The position numbers and the translations under genes were made by a program. Positions 57,024 through 64,000 of a DNA stretch of 64,000 nt are shown piece after piece; position 1 is the stretch's first letter, and each line of letters opens with the position of its first letter. Source of the DNA: Thermoanaerobacter sp. (GTDB lineage: Bacteria; Bacillota; Thermoanaerobacteria; Thermoanaerobacterales; Thermoanaerobacteraceae). The stretch is taken from NCBI GenBank assembly GCA_014896455.1, contig JADBKJ010000020.1, positions 337,117 to 401,116 on the forward strand. Reading direction: 5' to 3'. The notes under the pieces are model-generated. The model worked only from the letters and a program-made list of their open reading frames with translations. It was not told the DNA's origin and ran no database searches.

Positions 57024-58736
57024 ATGGCTTTAGACGGCATAACTTTACATGCAATAACAAAAGAATTAAAAGAAGAAATTATTGGTGGAAGAATTGATAA
57101 AATATATCAACCTGAAAAAGAAGAATTAATCTTTATAATACGAAATAAAGGTAAAAACTATAAACTGTTATTGTCTGCTAATGCAAATTATCCAAGAATA
57201 TATCTTACAGAAGAAAATAAAGAAAATCCTGCTGAGCCTCCAATGTTTTGCATGCTTTTGAGAAAATTTCTTCAAAGCGGCAGGATAATAGATATAAAAC
57301 AAGTAGAATTTGACAGAATAGTAAAAATAGATATAGAAACAAAAGATGAATTAGAAAATCAAACAATTAAAACTCTAATTATTGAAATAATGGGAAGACA
57401 CAGCAATATCATATTAATTGACAAAACTACCCAAACAATAATAGATAGCATAAAAAGAGTATATTCTGATATGAGTAAAGTAAGAGAAGTACTACCTGGG
57501 CGGCAATATATCTACCCACCACTGCAAGAAAAGTTAAATATAAATAATCTTTCGTTACCTTTTTTTAAAGAAGCTGTTAACAACTACAAATCAAAAAAAA
57601 TTGAAAAAGCCTTAATAGATATTTTACAAGGATTTAGCCCCACTTTAGCAAGAGAAGTTGCTTTTAGATGTAATGTATCTGACAGATTTGTAGAATCAAT
57701 AGAAGATGAGCAAATTGAAAATCTATATCAAAACATAAAAAAAATATATGAAGATGTTTTAAGCTTAAATTTAAAACCTTGCATTGCTTTTCAGGGAAAT
57801 GAAGTAATTGACTTTTCTTGTATTGATTTATCTCAATATATTACAAAAACTTTTTTCCCTACAGTGAACCAAGCTGCTTATAAATTTTTTAGTGAAAAAG
57901 CAAATATAGTAAATTTGCAAGCAAGGTCCTCGGATTTGAGAAAAATCATCAACAACAATTTAGAAAAACTTTATAACAAATTAGATAAACTTCAACAAGA
58001 ATTAAACGAAGCAAAAAATGCTGACACTTTTAGACTTTACGGCGAACTTATAACAGCAAATATGCACCTTCTAAAAAAAGGTATAGAAAGCTTCAAAACC
58101 ATGAACTATTACACTGGCGAAGAAATTGAAATACCCATTGACAAAAAATATTCCCCTTCAGAAAATGCCCAAAGATATTTTAAAAAATACAGCAAGTTAA
58201 AAAATGCCAATAAAATAATAGAAAAACAAATATCCGATACTCTTGAGGAAATAACTTATTTAGAAGGTCAACTAGTGAACTTGGAAAATTGTACATTACC
58301 ATCGGAAATAGAGGAAATAAAAAATGAACTGTCTGAACAAGGGTATATACATAAGCAGCAAAAGAAAAAAATATCACGGCAAACTCTTTCTCAACCATTG
58401 CATGTAGTATCTTCAGACGGTTTCGACATATATATAGGGAAAAACAACACTCAAAACGATTATCTAACGTTAAAATTCGCAAATCCTAACGATATATGGC
58501 TTCACACAAAAGACATACCAGGGTCCCACGTCATAATAAAGACAAATAACAAATCTGTGCCTGAAACAACTCTTATTGAAGCTGCAAAATTAGCCGCCAA
58601 ATATAGCAAAGCGAAAAATTCTTCAAATGTACCTGTTGATTATACCTTAAAAAAATACGTAAAAAAACCTTCTGGCGCAAAACCAGGTTTTGTAATATAT
58701 ACAAACCAAAAGACCCTTTATGTAAATCCAGAGTAA
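57024..58736 (+). CDS. rqcH: Ribosome quality control protein RqcH (NFACT, YloA)
   Basis: RqcH binds stalled 50S subunits and adds alanine tails that mark proteins for degradation. The 570-residue protein has the NFACT-N domain (about 1-220; ALDGITLHAITKEL, PPMFCMLLRKFLQSGRI), coiled-coil arms (about 300-430) and the C-terminal NFACT-R part (YIGKNNTQNDYLT, DIWLHTKDIPGSHVII). It is the former FbpA-type annotation. It is on the plus strand behind GGAGGTTATAACT, inverted relative to its B. subtilis neighbours. Confidence 0.93.
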   Translation: MALDGITLHAITKELKEEIIGGRIDKIYQPEKEELIFIIRNKGKNYKLLLSANANYPRIYLTEENKENPAEPPMFCMLLRKFLQSGRIIDIKQVEFDRIVKIDIETKDELENQTIKTLIIEIMGRHSNIILIDKTTQTIIDSIKRVYSDMSKVREVLPGRQYIYPPLQEKLNINNLSLPFFKEAVNNYKSKKIEKALIDILQGFSPTLAREVAFRCNVSDRFVESIEDEQIENLYQNIKKIYEDVLSLNLKPCIAFQGNEVIDFSCIDLSQYITKTFFPTVNQAAYKFFSEKANIVNLQARSSDLRKIINNNLEKLYNKLDKLQQELNEAKNADTFRLYGELITANMHLLKKGIESFKTMNYYTGEEIEIPIDKKYSPSENAQRYFKKYSKLKNANKIIEKQISDTLEEITYLEGQLVNLENCTLPSEIEEIKNELSEQGYIHKQQKKKISRQTLSQPLHVVSSDGFDIYIGKNNTQNDYLTLKFANPNDIWLHTKDIPGSHVIIKTNNKSVPETTLIEAAKLAAKYSKAKNSSNVPVDYTLKKYVKKPSGAKPGFVIYTNQKTLYVNPE

Positions 58737-58757
58737 GATGCTTTTTAGGCATCTTAC
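58733..58757. terminator. Hairpin at the rqcH stop codon
   Basis: GTAAGATGC (58733-58741) and GCATCTTAC (58749-58757) form a perfect 9-bp stem with a TTTTTAG loop over the rqcH stop. No U-run follows, so it is a weak terminator or a 3' protective structure. Confidence 0.45.
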
Positions 58758-58762
58758 AGACT

Positions 58763-59015
58763 GTTGACAAACTTTCGTAAAGGAGATATTTTGCAATCGG
58801 TGCGACTTGTTACAAAGCGGTAACAAAACTTAGCGAGACTGAGGGTGGAGGCAGGGCCGAAGCCATGGATGGCGAAGGCGGGCACCTGAGGCAAGGAGGC
58901 CGATTGTGCCCGGTACCCTGCCGGAGCCCGAAGGTCGAGCTTTAGTTTTGTCGCTTTGGAACATCGGAGCGACGATGCAAAATATCTCCTTTGAATATTT
59001 TTTAACTTTGTCAAC
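58763..59015 (+). repeat. GC-rich element with nested inverted repeats (copy 2 of 2)
   Basis: An outer repeat GTTGACAAA (58763-58771) / TTTGTCAAC (59007-59015) encloses the inner 17-bp perfect repeat AAAGGAGATATTTTGCA (58779-58795) and its complement (58976-58992). The GC-rich interior carries AACTTAGCGAGACTGAG, GGCACCTGAGGCAAGGAGGCC, TCGAGCTTTAGTTTTG and GGAGCGA, all in the order of copy 1. Further complementary stems are visible: TTGTTAC/GTAACAA, CGGGCAC/GTGCCCG and GGCAGGG/CCCTGCC. A hairpin with GAA/GAA internal loop lies at about 58857-58880. This is the only content of the gap between rqcH and thpR. Confidence 0.75.
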
Positions 59016-59589
59016 AAACTGCGAGAGTATTTCGTATACTCTCTTTTAAAGGCACACTAAATATAGGAATATATTTTCTTCTATTTTCTTGTATAACGCT
59101 CTCATACAAAAAAATTGTATCTACTAAAATAGCCTCTTTCTCTTGCTTTTCAAAAAGATTATTTACTTCTTCCATTCCAATGTTTAAACGTATATCTCTT
59201 GCAATAGTAATGTGAGAAGTAAATTTTCTTTCATCTTTTGCAAATCCTATTTTATATAATTCTTTATCTATATTGTGATGCAATTTATTTAGAAACTCAC
59301 TTTCTTCTGTTCCTATCCACAAAACTCTCATCTCCTTATCACCTTTAAAAAATCCTACTTCTGAAAGTCGTATGTAAAAAGGGATAATGCCTTTTACTGC
59401 AACTTTTGCCGCTTCTTCTATTTTAGAAATAGCCTCTATTTCTATTTCTCCTAAGAATTTTAATGTGATGTGGAAATTATCTTTATAAGTCCATCTCCCT
59501 TTTACAGTATAGTTTTTCAATATTTCCTGAAATCTCACTATCTGCTCTATAGCTTTTTCGCCTATATCAATTCCAATAAAAGCTCTCAT
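59011..59589 (-). CDS. thpR: RNA 2',3'-cyclic phosphodiesterase (2'-5' RNA ligase family)
   Basis: A 192-residue 2H phosphoesterase with the two HxT motifs HITLKFLGEIE (about 40) and HITIARDI (about 129). Bacterial members act on 2',3'-cyclic phosphates of RNA; the in vivo substrate is uncertain. ATG is at 59587-59589 behind AAGGAGG. Its last codons and stop overlap the right outer inverted repeat of element copy 2, so the C terminus may have been altered by that insertion. Confidence 0.88.
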   Translation of the reverse strand: MRAFIGIDIGEKAIEQIVRFQEILKNYTVKGRWTYKDNFHITLKFLGEIEIEAISKIEEAAKVAVKGIIPFYIRLSEVGFFKGDKEMRVLWIGTEESEFLNKLHHNIDKELYKIGFAKDERKFTSHITIARDIRLNIGMEEVNNLFEKQEKEAILVDTIFLYESVIQENRRKYIPIFSVPLKESIRNTLAVC

Positions 59590-59604
59590 AATTATCCTCC
59601 TTGT

Positions 59605-60174
59605 TCACTTATTATTGTTATTATTTTCCTGGTAATAATTGTTTCTATTAATAAACTCCTCTTTTAAAATTCCCATTACATATTCATTTATGTACTTACC
59701 GTGCTTATATACTACTTCTCTCAATAGCCCTTCTTTTTTAAAACCACATTTTTCATAACTCTTTATTGCCCTTTCATTAAAATCATAAACCCTTAACTCT
59801 ACTCGATGTAAATTTAATTCATTAAAAATAAAATCCAGTAGTAAATTTAAAGCTTCCGTACCATAGCCTTTATTTCTGTGTTTTTCTTCCCCAATCATTA
59901 TCGCAATCTCACAGTTTCTATTTTTCCAGTCGACATTATTATATGAAACATTTCCTATATATTCACCTGTGCTCCTAAGTATTATAGCGAATTCTCCAGT
60001 TTCTTTTGGATCTTTTTTTGTTTTCCACCTTTCTGCAACAGTTTCTACTGTAACAGGATATGGTATACCCGGCATCGTTAAATTTCTACTATCATCACTA
60101 TTCCGAAACTCTACAAATTTTTCAAAATATTTGCTCTCAAATGGAACAAGTTCAATTCTATTACTTTTTAACAT
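59605..60174 (-). CDS. GNAT family N-acetyltransferase (RimJ-like)
   Basis: A 189-residue acetyltransferase with the RimJ/RimL-type fold: RIELVPFESKYFEKFVEF, GNVSYNN, then GEEKHRNKGYGTEALNLLL with the acetyl-CoA binding (R/Q)xxGx(G/A) motif, and RVYDFNERAIKSYEKCGFK. The substrate is unknown. The C terminus ends in a run of asparagines from an AAT/AAC repeat. ATG at 60172-60174 follows GGGGGG. It lies 15 bases before thpR. Confidence 0.85.
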   Translation of the reverse strand: MLKSNRIELVPFESKYFEKFVEFRNSDDSRNLTMPGIPYPVTVETVAERWKTKKDPKETGEFAIILRSTGEYIGNVSYNNVDWKNRNCEIAIMIGEEKHRNKGYGTEALNLLLDFIFNELNLHRVELRVYDFNERAIKSYEKCGFKKEGLLREVVYKHGKYINEYVMGILKEEFINRNNYYQENNNNNK

Positions 60175-60393
60175 GACCAAAACCCCCCAAAGAAATTTTT
60201 AATTTATTATAGCACAAAAATCAGAAGAAAAGTGATCCTTTTTAAAAAGTTCAGTGTGCTTTTCACTAAGTTTATTCAACATTTCATAGGCTTGCATGAC
60301 TGGTGTTAGTATATTATTGCAGACACTTTTGGATTAATTATTGCGATAACAATGACATTTTCGCTGGCTATTGACAAATTGCTTTTTAACCTA
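60175..60393. other. Gap upstream of the met operon with no gene seen
   Basis: The 476 bases between the GNAT gene and metN hold three known parts: a likely GNAT promoter (TATAAT at about 60205 on the minus strand with a weak -35), the met promoter and the SAM riboswitch. Between about 60230 and 60390 I see no open frame, repeat or strong hairpin. Confidence 0.5.
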
Positions 60394-60422
60394 TTGACAA
60401 AAGTTTATGTTGATGTTATTAT
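60394..60422 (+). promoter_or_regulatory. Promoter of the metNIQ operon
   Basis: TTGACA (60394-60399), 17 bases, TATTAT (60417-60422), a strong sigma-A match about 35 bases before the riboswitch. Confidence 0.75.
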
Positions 60423-60458
60423 CTAATTAAATTGCTGAAGTGAATAATAAAATAAAAA

Positions 60459-60581
60459 CTCTTATCGAGAGCAGGTGGAGGGACTGGCCCGATGAAACCC
60501 GGCAACCGGTGGCCGAAAGTTTTAAACATGCGGCTGCACGGTGCTAATTCCTGCAGAACGTAGAGTTCTGGCAGATAAGAG
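60459..60581 (+). promoter_or_regulatory. SAM-I (S-box) riboswitch aptamer
   Basis: The P1 stem CTCTTATC (60459-60466)/GATAAGAG (60574-60581) encloses the S-box core: GAGAGCAGGTGGAGGGACTGG, GATGAAACCCGGCAACC and GGTGCTAATTCCTGCAGA (cited in pieces under 21 bases). It binds S-adenosylmethionine. The right P1 strand overlaps AAGAGG, which can pair with CCTCTT (60592-60597) as an antiterminator. SAM binding would therefore favour the terminator that follows and shut off methionine uptake. Confidence 0.96.
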
Positions 60582-60591
60582 GATTTAAAAA

Positions 60592-60628
60592 CCTCTTCGT
60601 ACTGTCAGAAGAGGATTTTTTATTTTTA
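60592..60628 (+). terminator. Riboswitch-controlled terminator before metN
   Basis: CCTCTTC (60592-60598) pairs with GAAGAGG (60608-60614), followed by ATTTTTTATTTTT. It competes with the antiterminator pairing to the end of P1. Confidence 0.9.
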
Positions 60629-60650
60629 TTTTGGGAAAGGAGGCTTTTCT

Positions 60651-61685
60651 TTGATCTATATTAGAAATCTTACAAAAGTTTATCATTCAGCTTCAGGAAA
60701 TGTTAGGGCTTTGGAAGACGTCAACCTCAACATAGAAAAAGGTGATATTTTTGGAATTATAGGTCTGAGCGGTGCTGGAAAGAGTACTCTCCTGCGCTGC
60801 ATAAATATGCTCGAAAAGCCAACTTCTGGTTCAATTGAGATAGATGGTGTTGAAATGACTCGGCTTTCTCCCTCTGAATTAAAAGAAATGCGAAAAAAAA
60901 TAGGCATGATATTCCAGCATTTTAATCTGTTATCATCCAGAACTGTCAGAGGAAATGTGGCTTTCCCTTTGGAGATTGCCGGGCTTAACAAAAGGGCAAT
61001 CGATAAAAAAGTAGAAAATCTTTTAGAGCTCGTAGGGCTTTCCGACAAGGCCGACAACTATCCTTCTCAGCTTTCAGGCGGTCAAAAGCAGCGGGTAGGC
61101 ATAGCACGAGCCTTGGCTAATGATCCGAAAGTTCTTCTTTGTGACGAACCTACTTCAGCGCTGGATCCAGAAACAACTCTTTCTATTTTAAATCTTTTAA
61201 AAGATATAAATAGGGAGCTAGGAATCACTATAGTTCTCATAACTCATGAAATGAATGTCATTAAACAAATTTGCAATAAAGTAGCAGTTATTGAAAAAAG
61301 TCGTGTGGTAGAACAGGGACCTCTTATTGAAGTATTTAAAAAACCTCAAACAGAAACCGCACGAAATTTTTTAAAATCTGTAACTTTATCAGAAATACCT
61401 AAGGAATTAAAAGATAAGATTGAAAACTTGTCCCACGAACACTTGGAAGGCAAAATTATTAAAATCGCCTTTTTCGGCGAAATTACAACAGAACCTGTCA
61501 TATCAAGCATTATAAGAAAATTCGATGTTGACACCAATATTCTCTATGGAAACATTGACCACATCCAGGGTATGCCCTACGGTACTCTTATAGTTGAGCT
61601 AAGAGGCAAAAACGGAGAAACAGACGCTGCTTTAAAATATCTAAAAGATTTGGGACTCGACGTGGAGGTGATTGAAAATGTCTGA
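60651..61685 (+). CDS. metN: Methionine ABC transporter ATP-binding protein
   Basis: MetN powers methionine import. The 344 residues contain Walker A GLSGAGKSTLLRCINML (about 38), the signature LSGGQKQRVGIARALA, Walker B LLCDEPTSALDP, and the C-terminal NIL/ACT-like domain (about 265-344) that senses methionine. It starts with TTG 7 bases after AAAGGAGG. It is first in metN-metI-metQ, and overlaps metI by 8 bases. Confidence 0.96.
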   Translation: MIYIRNLTKVYHSASGNVRALEDVNLNIEKGDIFGIIGLSGAGKSTLLRCINMLEKPTSGSIEIDGVEMTRLSPSELKEMRKKIGMIFQHFNLLSSRTVRGNVAFPLEIAGLNKRAIDKKVENLLELVGLSDKADNYPSQLSGGQKQRVGIARALANDPKVLLCDEPTSALDPETTLSILNLLKDINRELGITIVLITHEMNVIKQICNKVAVIEKSRVVEQGPLIEVFKKPQTETARNFLKSVTLSEIPKELKDKIENLSHEHLEGKIIKIAFFGEITTEPVISSIIRKFDVDTNILYGNIDHIQGMPYGTLIVELRGKNGETDAALKYLKDLGLDVEVIENV

Positions 61686-62331
61686 AACTATAAACTTATT
61701 GCTGGTCGGAACGTGGCAAACTATATACATGGTAGTGGTATCAACGCTCATAGCAACAATTTTTGGTGTACCACTTGGTGTGCTGTTAATGGTAACTGAC
61801 AAAGAGCAAATACTGCATAACGAACCTTTAAACAAAATACTAGGTACTATTGTAAATATTTTCCGTTCTGTGCCCTTTGTAATACTTTTAATTGTACTCA
61901 TACCTTTCACCCGGTTGCTTGTAGGAAAAGCTATAGGAACCACTGCTGCTATTGTTCCACTTTCTGTAGCAGCTATCCCTTTTATGGGGAGGCTTACCGA
62001 AACAGCATTGAGAGAGGTAGACCGCGGTGTCATTGAAGCAGCACAGTCTATGGGAGCTTCGCCTTTTCAAATTATAACTAAGGTGTTAATCCCTGAGGCT
62101 CTACCTTCCATAGCAGCAGGGATTACTATAACTACAATAAATTTAGTAGGATATTCTGCAATGGCAGGTGTTATAGGAGGTGGTGGGCTAGGAGATTTAG
62201 CAGTAAGATATGGATATCAGCGATTTATGCTTGACATTATGCTTTATACCGTAGCAATTTTGGTAGCTATGGTACAACTAATTCAATTTCTAGGAGATAT
62301 ATTAGTAAAACATCTGTCAAGGAACCGGTAA
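61678..62331 (+). CDS. metI: Methionine ABC transporter permease
   Basis: A 217-residue permease with five or six membrane segments and the cytoplasmic EAA-type loop RGVIEAAQSMGASPFQII (about 125). The ATG at 61678-61680 follows GGAGGTG; an upstream TTG is less likely. MetI dimers form the channel. It overlaps metN and precedes metQ by 27 bases. Confidence 0.96.
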   Translation: MSETINLLLVGTWQTIYMVVVSTLIATIFGVPLGVLLMVTDKEQILHNEPLNKILGTIVNIFRSVPFVILLIVLIPFTRLLVGKAIGTTAAIVPLSVAAIPFMGRLTETALREVDRGVIEAAQSMGASPFQIITKVLIPEALPSIAAGITITTINLVGYSAMAGVIGGGGLGDLAVRYGYQRFMLDIMLYTVAILVAMVQLIQFLGDILVKHLSRNR

Positions 62332-62358
62332 ATTATATTTAAAAAGGAGGAAATTAAA

Positions 62359-63183
62359 GTGAAAAAAATTTTAACCGTAGTTTTACTATTTAGTCTTATA
62401 GCACTTTTTATCTCAGGATGTGGAGCAAAACAAACATCCCAACCCCAAACACAGGCCACATCACAGATAACTATCAAAGTAGGAGCTACTCCAGTGCCCC
62501 ACGCCCAAATTTTAAACGTCGTAAAACCTATACTTGCGAAGGAAGGGATTAATTTAGAAATTGTAGAGTTTACAGATTATGTGCAACCTAATCTAAAACT
62601 TGCTGAAAAAGAATTAGATGCTAATTACTTTCAGCATATTCCTTATCTTGAAGATTTTTCAAAGGAACATAATCTCAATTTAACATACATTGCGAAAGTC
62701 CATATCGAACCTATGGGAATATACTCACAAAAAATTAAAAATCTCAGTGAATTAAAAGAAGGTGATACTATTGCCATACCAAATGATGCTACCAATGGCG
62801 GGAGAGCTTTGCTACTGCTACAATCAGCTGGAATAATAAAATTAAAACCAGATGCAGGTATTAAAGCAACAGTTAATGACATTGTCGAAAATCCTAAAAA
62901 AATTAAGATTTCCGAGTTGGAAGCAGCTACTCTGCCAAGAGTATTATCAGATGTAGATGCAGCAGTAATAAATACCAACTATGCGTTGGAAGCTGGACTT
63001 GTACCCACTAAGGATGCTCTCTTTATCGAATCAGCAAATTCCCCTTATGTCAATGTACTGGTAGTTCGCAAAGGTGATGAATCAAGGCCTGAACTTAAGA
63101 AGTTAGCCGAAGCTTTAAATTCTCCAGAAGTTAAAAAATTTATCGAGGACAATTATAAAGGTGCCGTAGTACCTGCTTTCTAA
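62359..63183 (+). CDS. metQ: Methionine-binding lipoprotein MetQ
   Basis: A 274-residue secreted lipoprotein: signal peptide (1-20) ending in the lipobox ISGC with C21 as the lipid-bearing residue, then GATPVPHAQILNVVKPIL and the NlpA-family fold. It delivers L- and probably D-methionine to MetNI. It starts with GTG behind AAAGGAGG and is followed 16 bases later by the racemase-like gene. Confidence 0.95.
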   Translation: MKKILTVVLLFSLIALFISGCGAKQTSQPQTQATSQITIKVGATPVPHAQILNVVKPILAKEGINLEIVEFTDYVQPNLKLAEKELDANYFQHIPYLEDFSKEHNLNLTYIAKVHIEPMGIYSQKIKNLSELKEGDTIAIPNDATNGGRALLLLQSAGIIKLKPDAGIKATVNDIVENPKKIKISELEAATLPRVLSDVDAAVINTNYALEAGLVPTKDALFIESANSPYVNVLVVRKGDESRPELKKLAEALNSPEVKKFIEDNYKGAVVPAF

Positions 63184-63199
63184 ACAGGAGGCGATCTTA

Positions 63200-63853
63200 T
63201 TGTCACAATCTCATAAAATTATTGGGGTTATCGCTGGTACTCCAGTAGATACTCAAATGGGAGTTGATTTTGTGAAAAAAAACGGGATTGAAGCATTGGG
63301 AATTTCCACGGCTTCAACCCCGGATGAACAAAACATCCTCCAATTTTTAAAACCTGATGTCCTCACACAAAAAGTAATCTCTATCATCGGGAATTTTAAA
63401 AAAGAAAACATAAAGAAGATAATGATTTACTGCAATTCTCTTTCAGCTGCAATAGACCTTGAACTCGTAAAACAAAAATACCCAGATACTAATATTGTAA
63501 CACCTCTTCAAGTATACCATAGTGTAGCTTCAAAGTACAATCGGCTGGTAATTTGGGCTGCTAATAGTCAATCCTTAGAGGCCATAGAAAAGATATTTTA
63601 TGAAAATAACCCGTTAGTTCAAATTATCGGAATAACTATGCTTCCTATAATAAGGACAATTGAAAATTTTGAAATTCCAGAAGTTATCATCGAGAAATTT
63701 AGTCTCGCGGATTTAGCACCTAAAAATTTTAATGCAGATGGTATAGTACTAGGTTGCACCCACTTACCTTATTTGAAAGAAAAACTTGAAGAAAAATTAA
63801 ATATGCCTATTATTGACCCTGCAGAAGAAATGCTACTTGAACTTCTAAGTTAA
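63200..63853 (+). CDS. Asp/Glu racemase family protein in the methionine operon
   Basis: A 217-residue PLP-independent racemase fold. Two catalytic-type cysteines are in place: C78 in YCNSLSAA and C186 in GIVLGCTHLPYL, the second with the GCTH motif of glutamate racemases. The N terminus GVIAGTPVDTQMGVDF fits the family. Its substrate is unknown. Placement as the last gene of a SAM-riboswitch operon with MetNIQ, which imports both methionine enantiomers, suggests action on D-methionine or a related amino acid. It starts with TTG after AGGAGG. Confidence 0.8.
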   Translation: MSQSHKIIGVIAGTPVDTQMGVDFVKKNGIEALGISTASTPDEQNILQFLKPDVLTQKVISIIGNFKKENIKKIMIYCNSLSAAIDLELVKQKYPDTNIVTPLQVYHSVASKYNRLVIWAANSQSLEAIEKIFYENNPLVQIIGITMLPIIRTIENFEIPEVIIEKFSLADLAPKNFNADGIVLGCTHLPYLKEKLEEKLNMPIIDPAEEMLLELLS

Positions 63854-63898
63854 ACCAATTGCAGTTACTAATCCCACCACATAGAAAACAAAAACTAG

Positions 63899-63938
63899 AA
63901 AAGAGGTAGTCCATTTTAAAAACAGACTACCTCTTTTT
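63899..63938. terminator. Bidirectional terminator between the met operon and the rRNA genes
   Basis: A perfect 13-bp stem (63899-63911 with 63925-63937) with a 13-base loop. A U-run follows on the plus strand and a short one on the minus strand. It ends metNIQ-racemase and the convergent 5S rRNA transcript. Confidence 0.9.
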
Positions 63939-63957
63939 AAATATGTATAAAATTTTA

Positions 63958-64000
63958 TCCGGCAGCGACCTACTCTCCCGCTTATGCAGTACCATCGGCG
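63958..64000 (-). rRNA. rrf: 5S ribosomal RNA, 3' part only
   Basis: On the minus strand the sequence reads CGCCGATGGTACTGCATAAG then CGGGAGAGTAGGTCGCTGCC, the conserved 3' third of bacterial 5S rRNA. The exact 3' end is within a few bases of 63958. The rest of the gene, and probably an rRNA operon, lies beyond the right edge. Confidence 0.93.

Noticed and set aside
58763..59015. Group II intron or CRISPR array fragment
   Set aside because: No domain V-like hairpin, no reverse-transcriptase remnant, and no regularly spaced direct repeats are visible.

Overview
The window is AT-rich, densely packed housekeeping DNA from a low-GC, endospore-forming Firmicute. Two alpha/beta-type small acid-soluble spore proteins, SpoVS, YlbJ and a sigma-H-type promoter show the sporulation capacity. 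Gene order, acetate fermentation genes (ackA-pta) and protein style suggest Thermoanaerobacter or a close relative; that genus call is inference. Almost every gene from 1 to 56.8 kb lies on the minus strand, and many start at TTG or GTG behind strong GGAGG sites.

Read on the minus strand from right to left, the window follows the Bacillus subtilis ylo-ylq order closely. It runs rqcH (yloA, here inverted), yicC, remA, gmk, rpoZ, coaBC, priA, def, fmt, rsmB, rlmN, prpC, prkC, rsgA, rpe, thiN, [rpmB], asp23 (yloU), fakA, recG, then fapR-plsX-fab genes-acpP-fabF-rnc, smc, ftsY, ylxM-ffh, rpsP-khpA-rimM-trmD-rplS, rbgA, comM, [rnhB-yraN], dprA and topA. A second B. subtilis block (ylb: rsmD, coaD, ylbJ, tmcAL, yceD, rpmF) sits between degV and fapR, with two SASP genes and pta-ackA. 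The right end (54-64 kb) is more accessory: dapF, a ChrB-like gene with an MFS transporter behind a palindromic operator, a 2'-5' RNA ligase family protein, a GNAT acetyltransferase, a SAM-I riboswitch controlling metNIQ plus an Asp/Glu-racemase-like gene, and the 3' end of a 5S rRNA gene at the edge.

Functionally the window joins ribosome and tRNA modification genes, protein export (ffh, ftsY), chromosome condensation (smc), complete fatty-acid initiation and elongation under FapR, incorporation of exogenous fatty acid (fakA plus a DegV/FakB protein), Ser/Thr signalling (prkC/prpC), coenzyme A synthesis (coaBC, coaD) and acetate production.

The least ordinary signals are these. (1) Two roughly 250-275 bp GC-rich elements (15407-15680 and 58763-59015, opposite orientations) share a conserved core but have terminal stems that differ in sequence while staying perfectly complementary, as expected of an undescribed mobile structured RNA. 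(2) A probable forespore small RNA gene at about 32206-32318 has a sigma-F/G-like promoter and its own terminator next to rsmD, which is, as I recall it, the position of csfG in B. subtilis. (3) A racemase-like gene lies in the SAM-riboswitch methionine-uptake operon. (4) An 18-bp perfect operator palindrome sits inside the promoter of the chrB-like/MFS operon. (5) A close consensus sigma-H promoter precedes spoVS. (6) Inverted repeats could hide the ribosome binding sites of ylbJ and of a small membrane protein that occupies the spoVM position.
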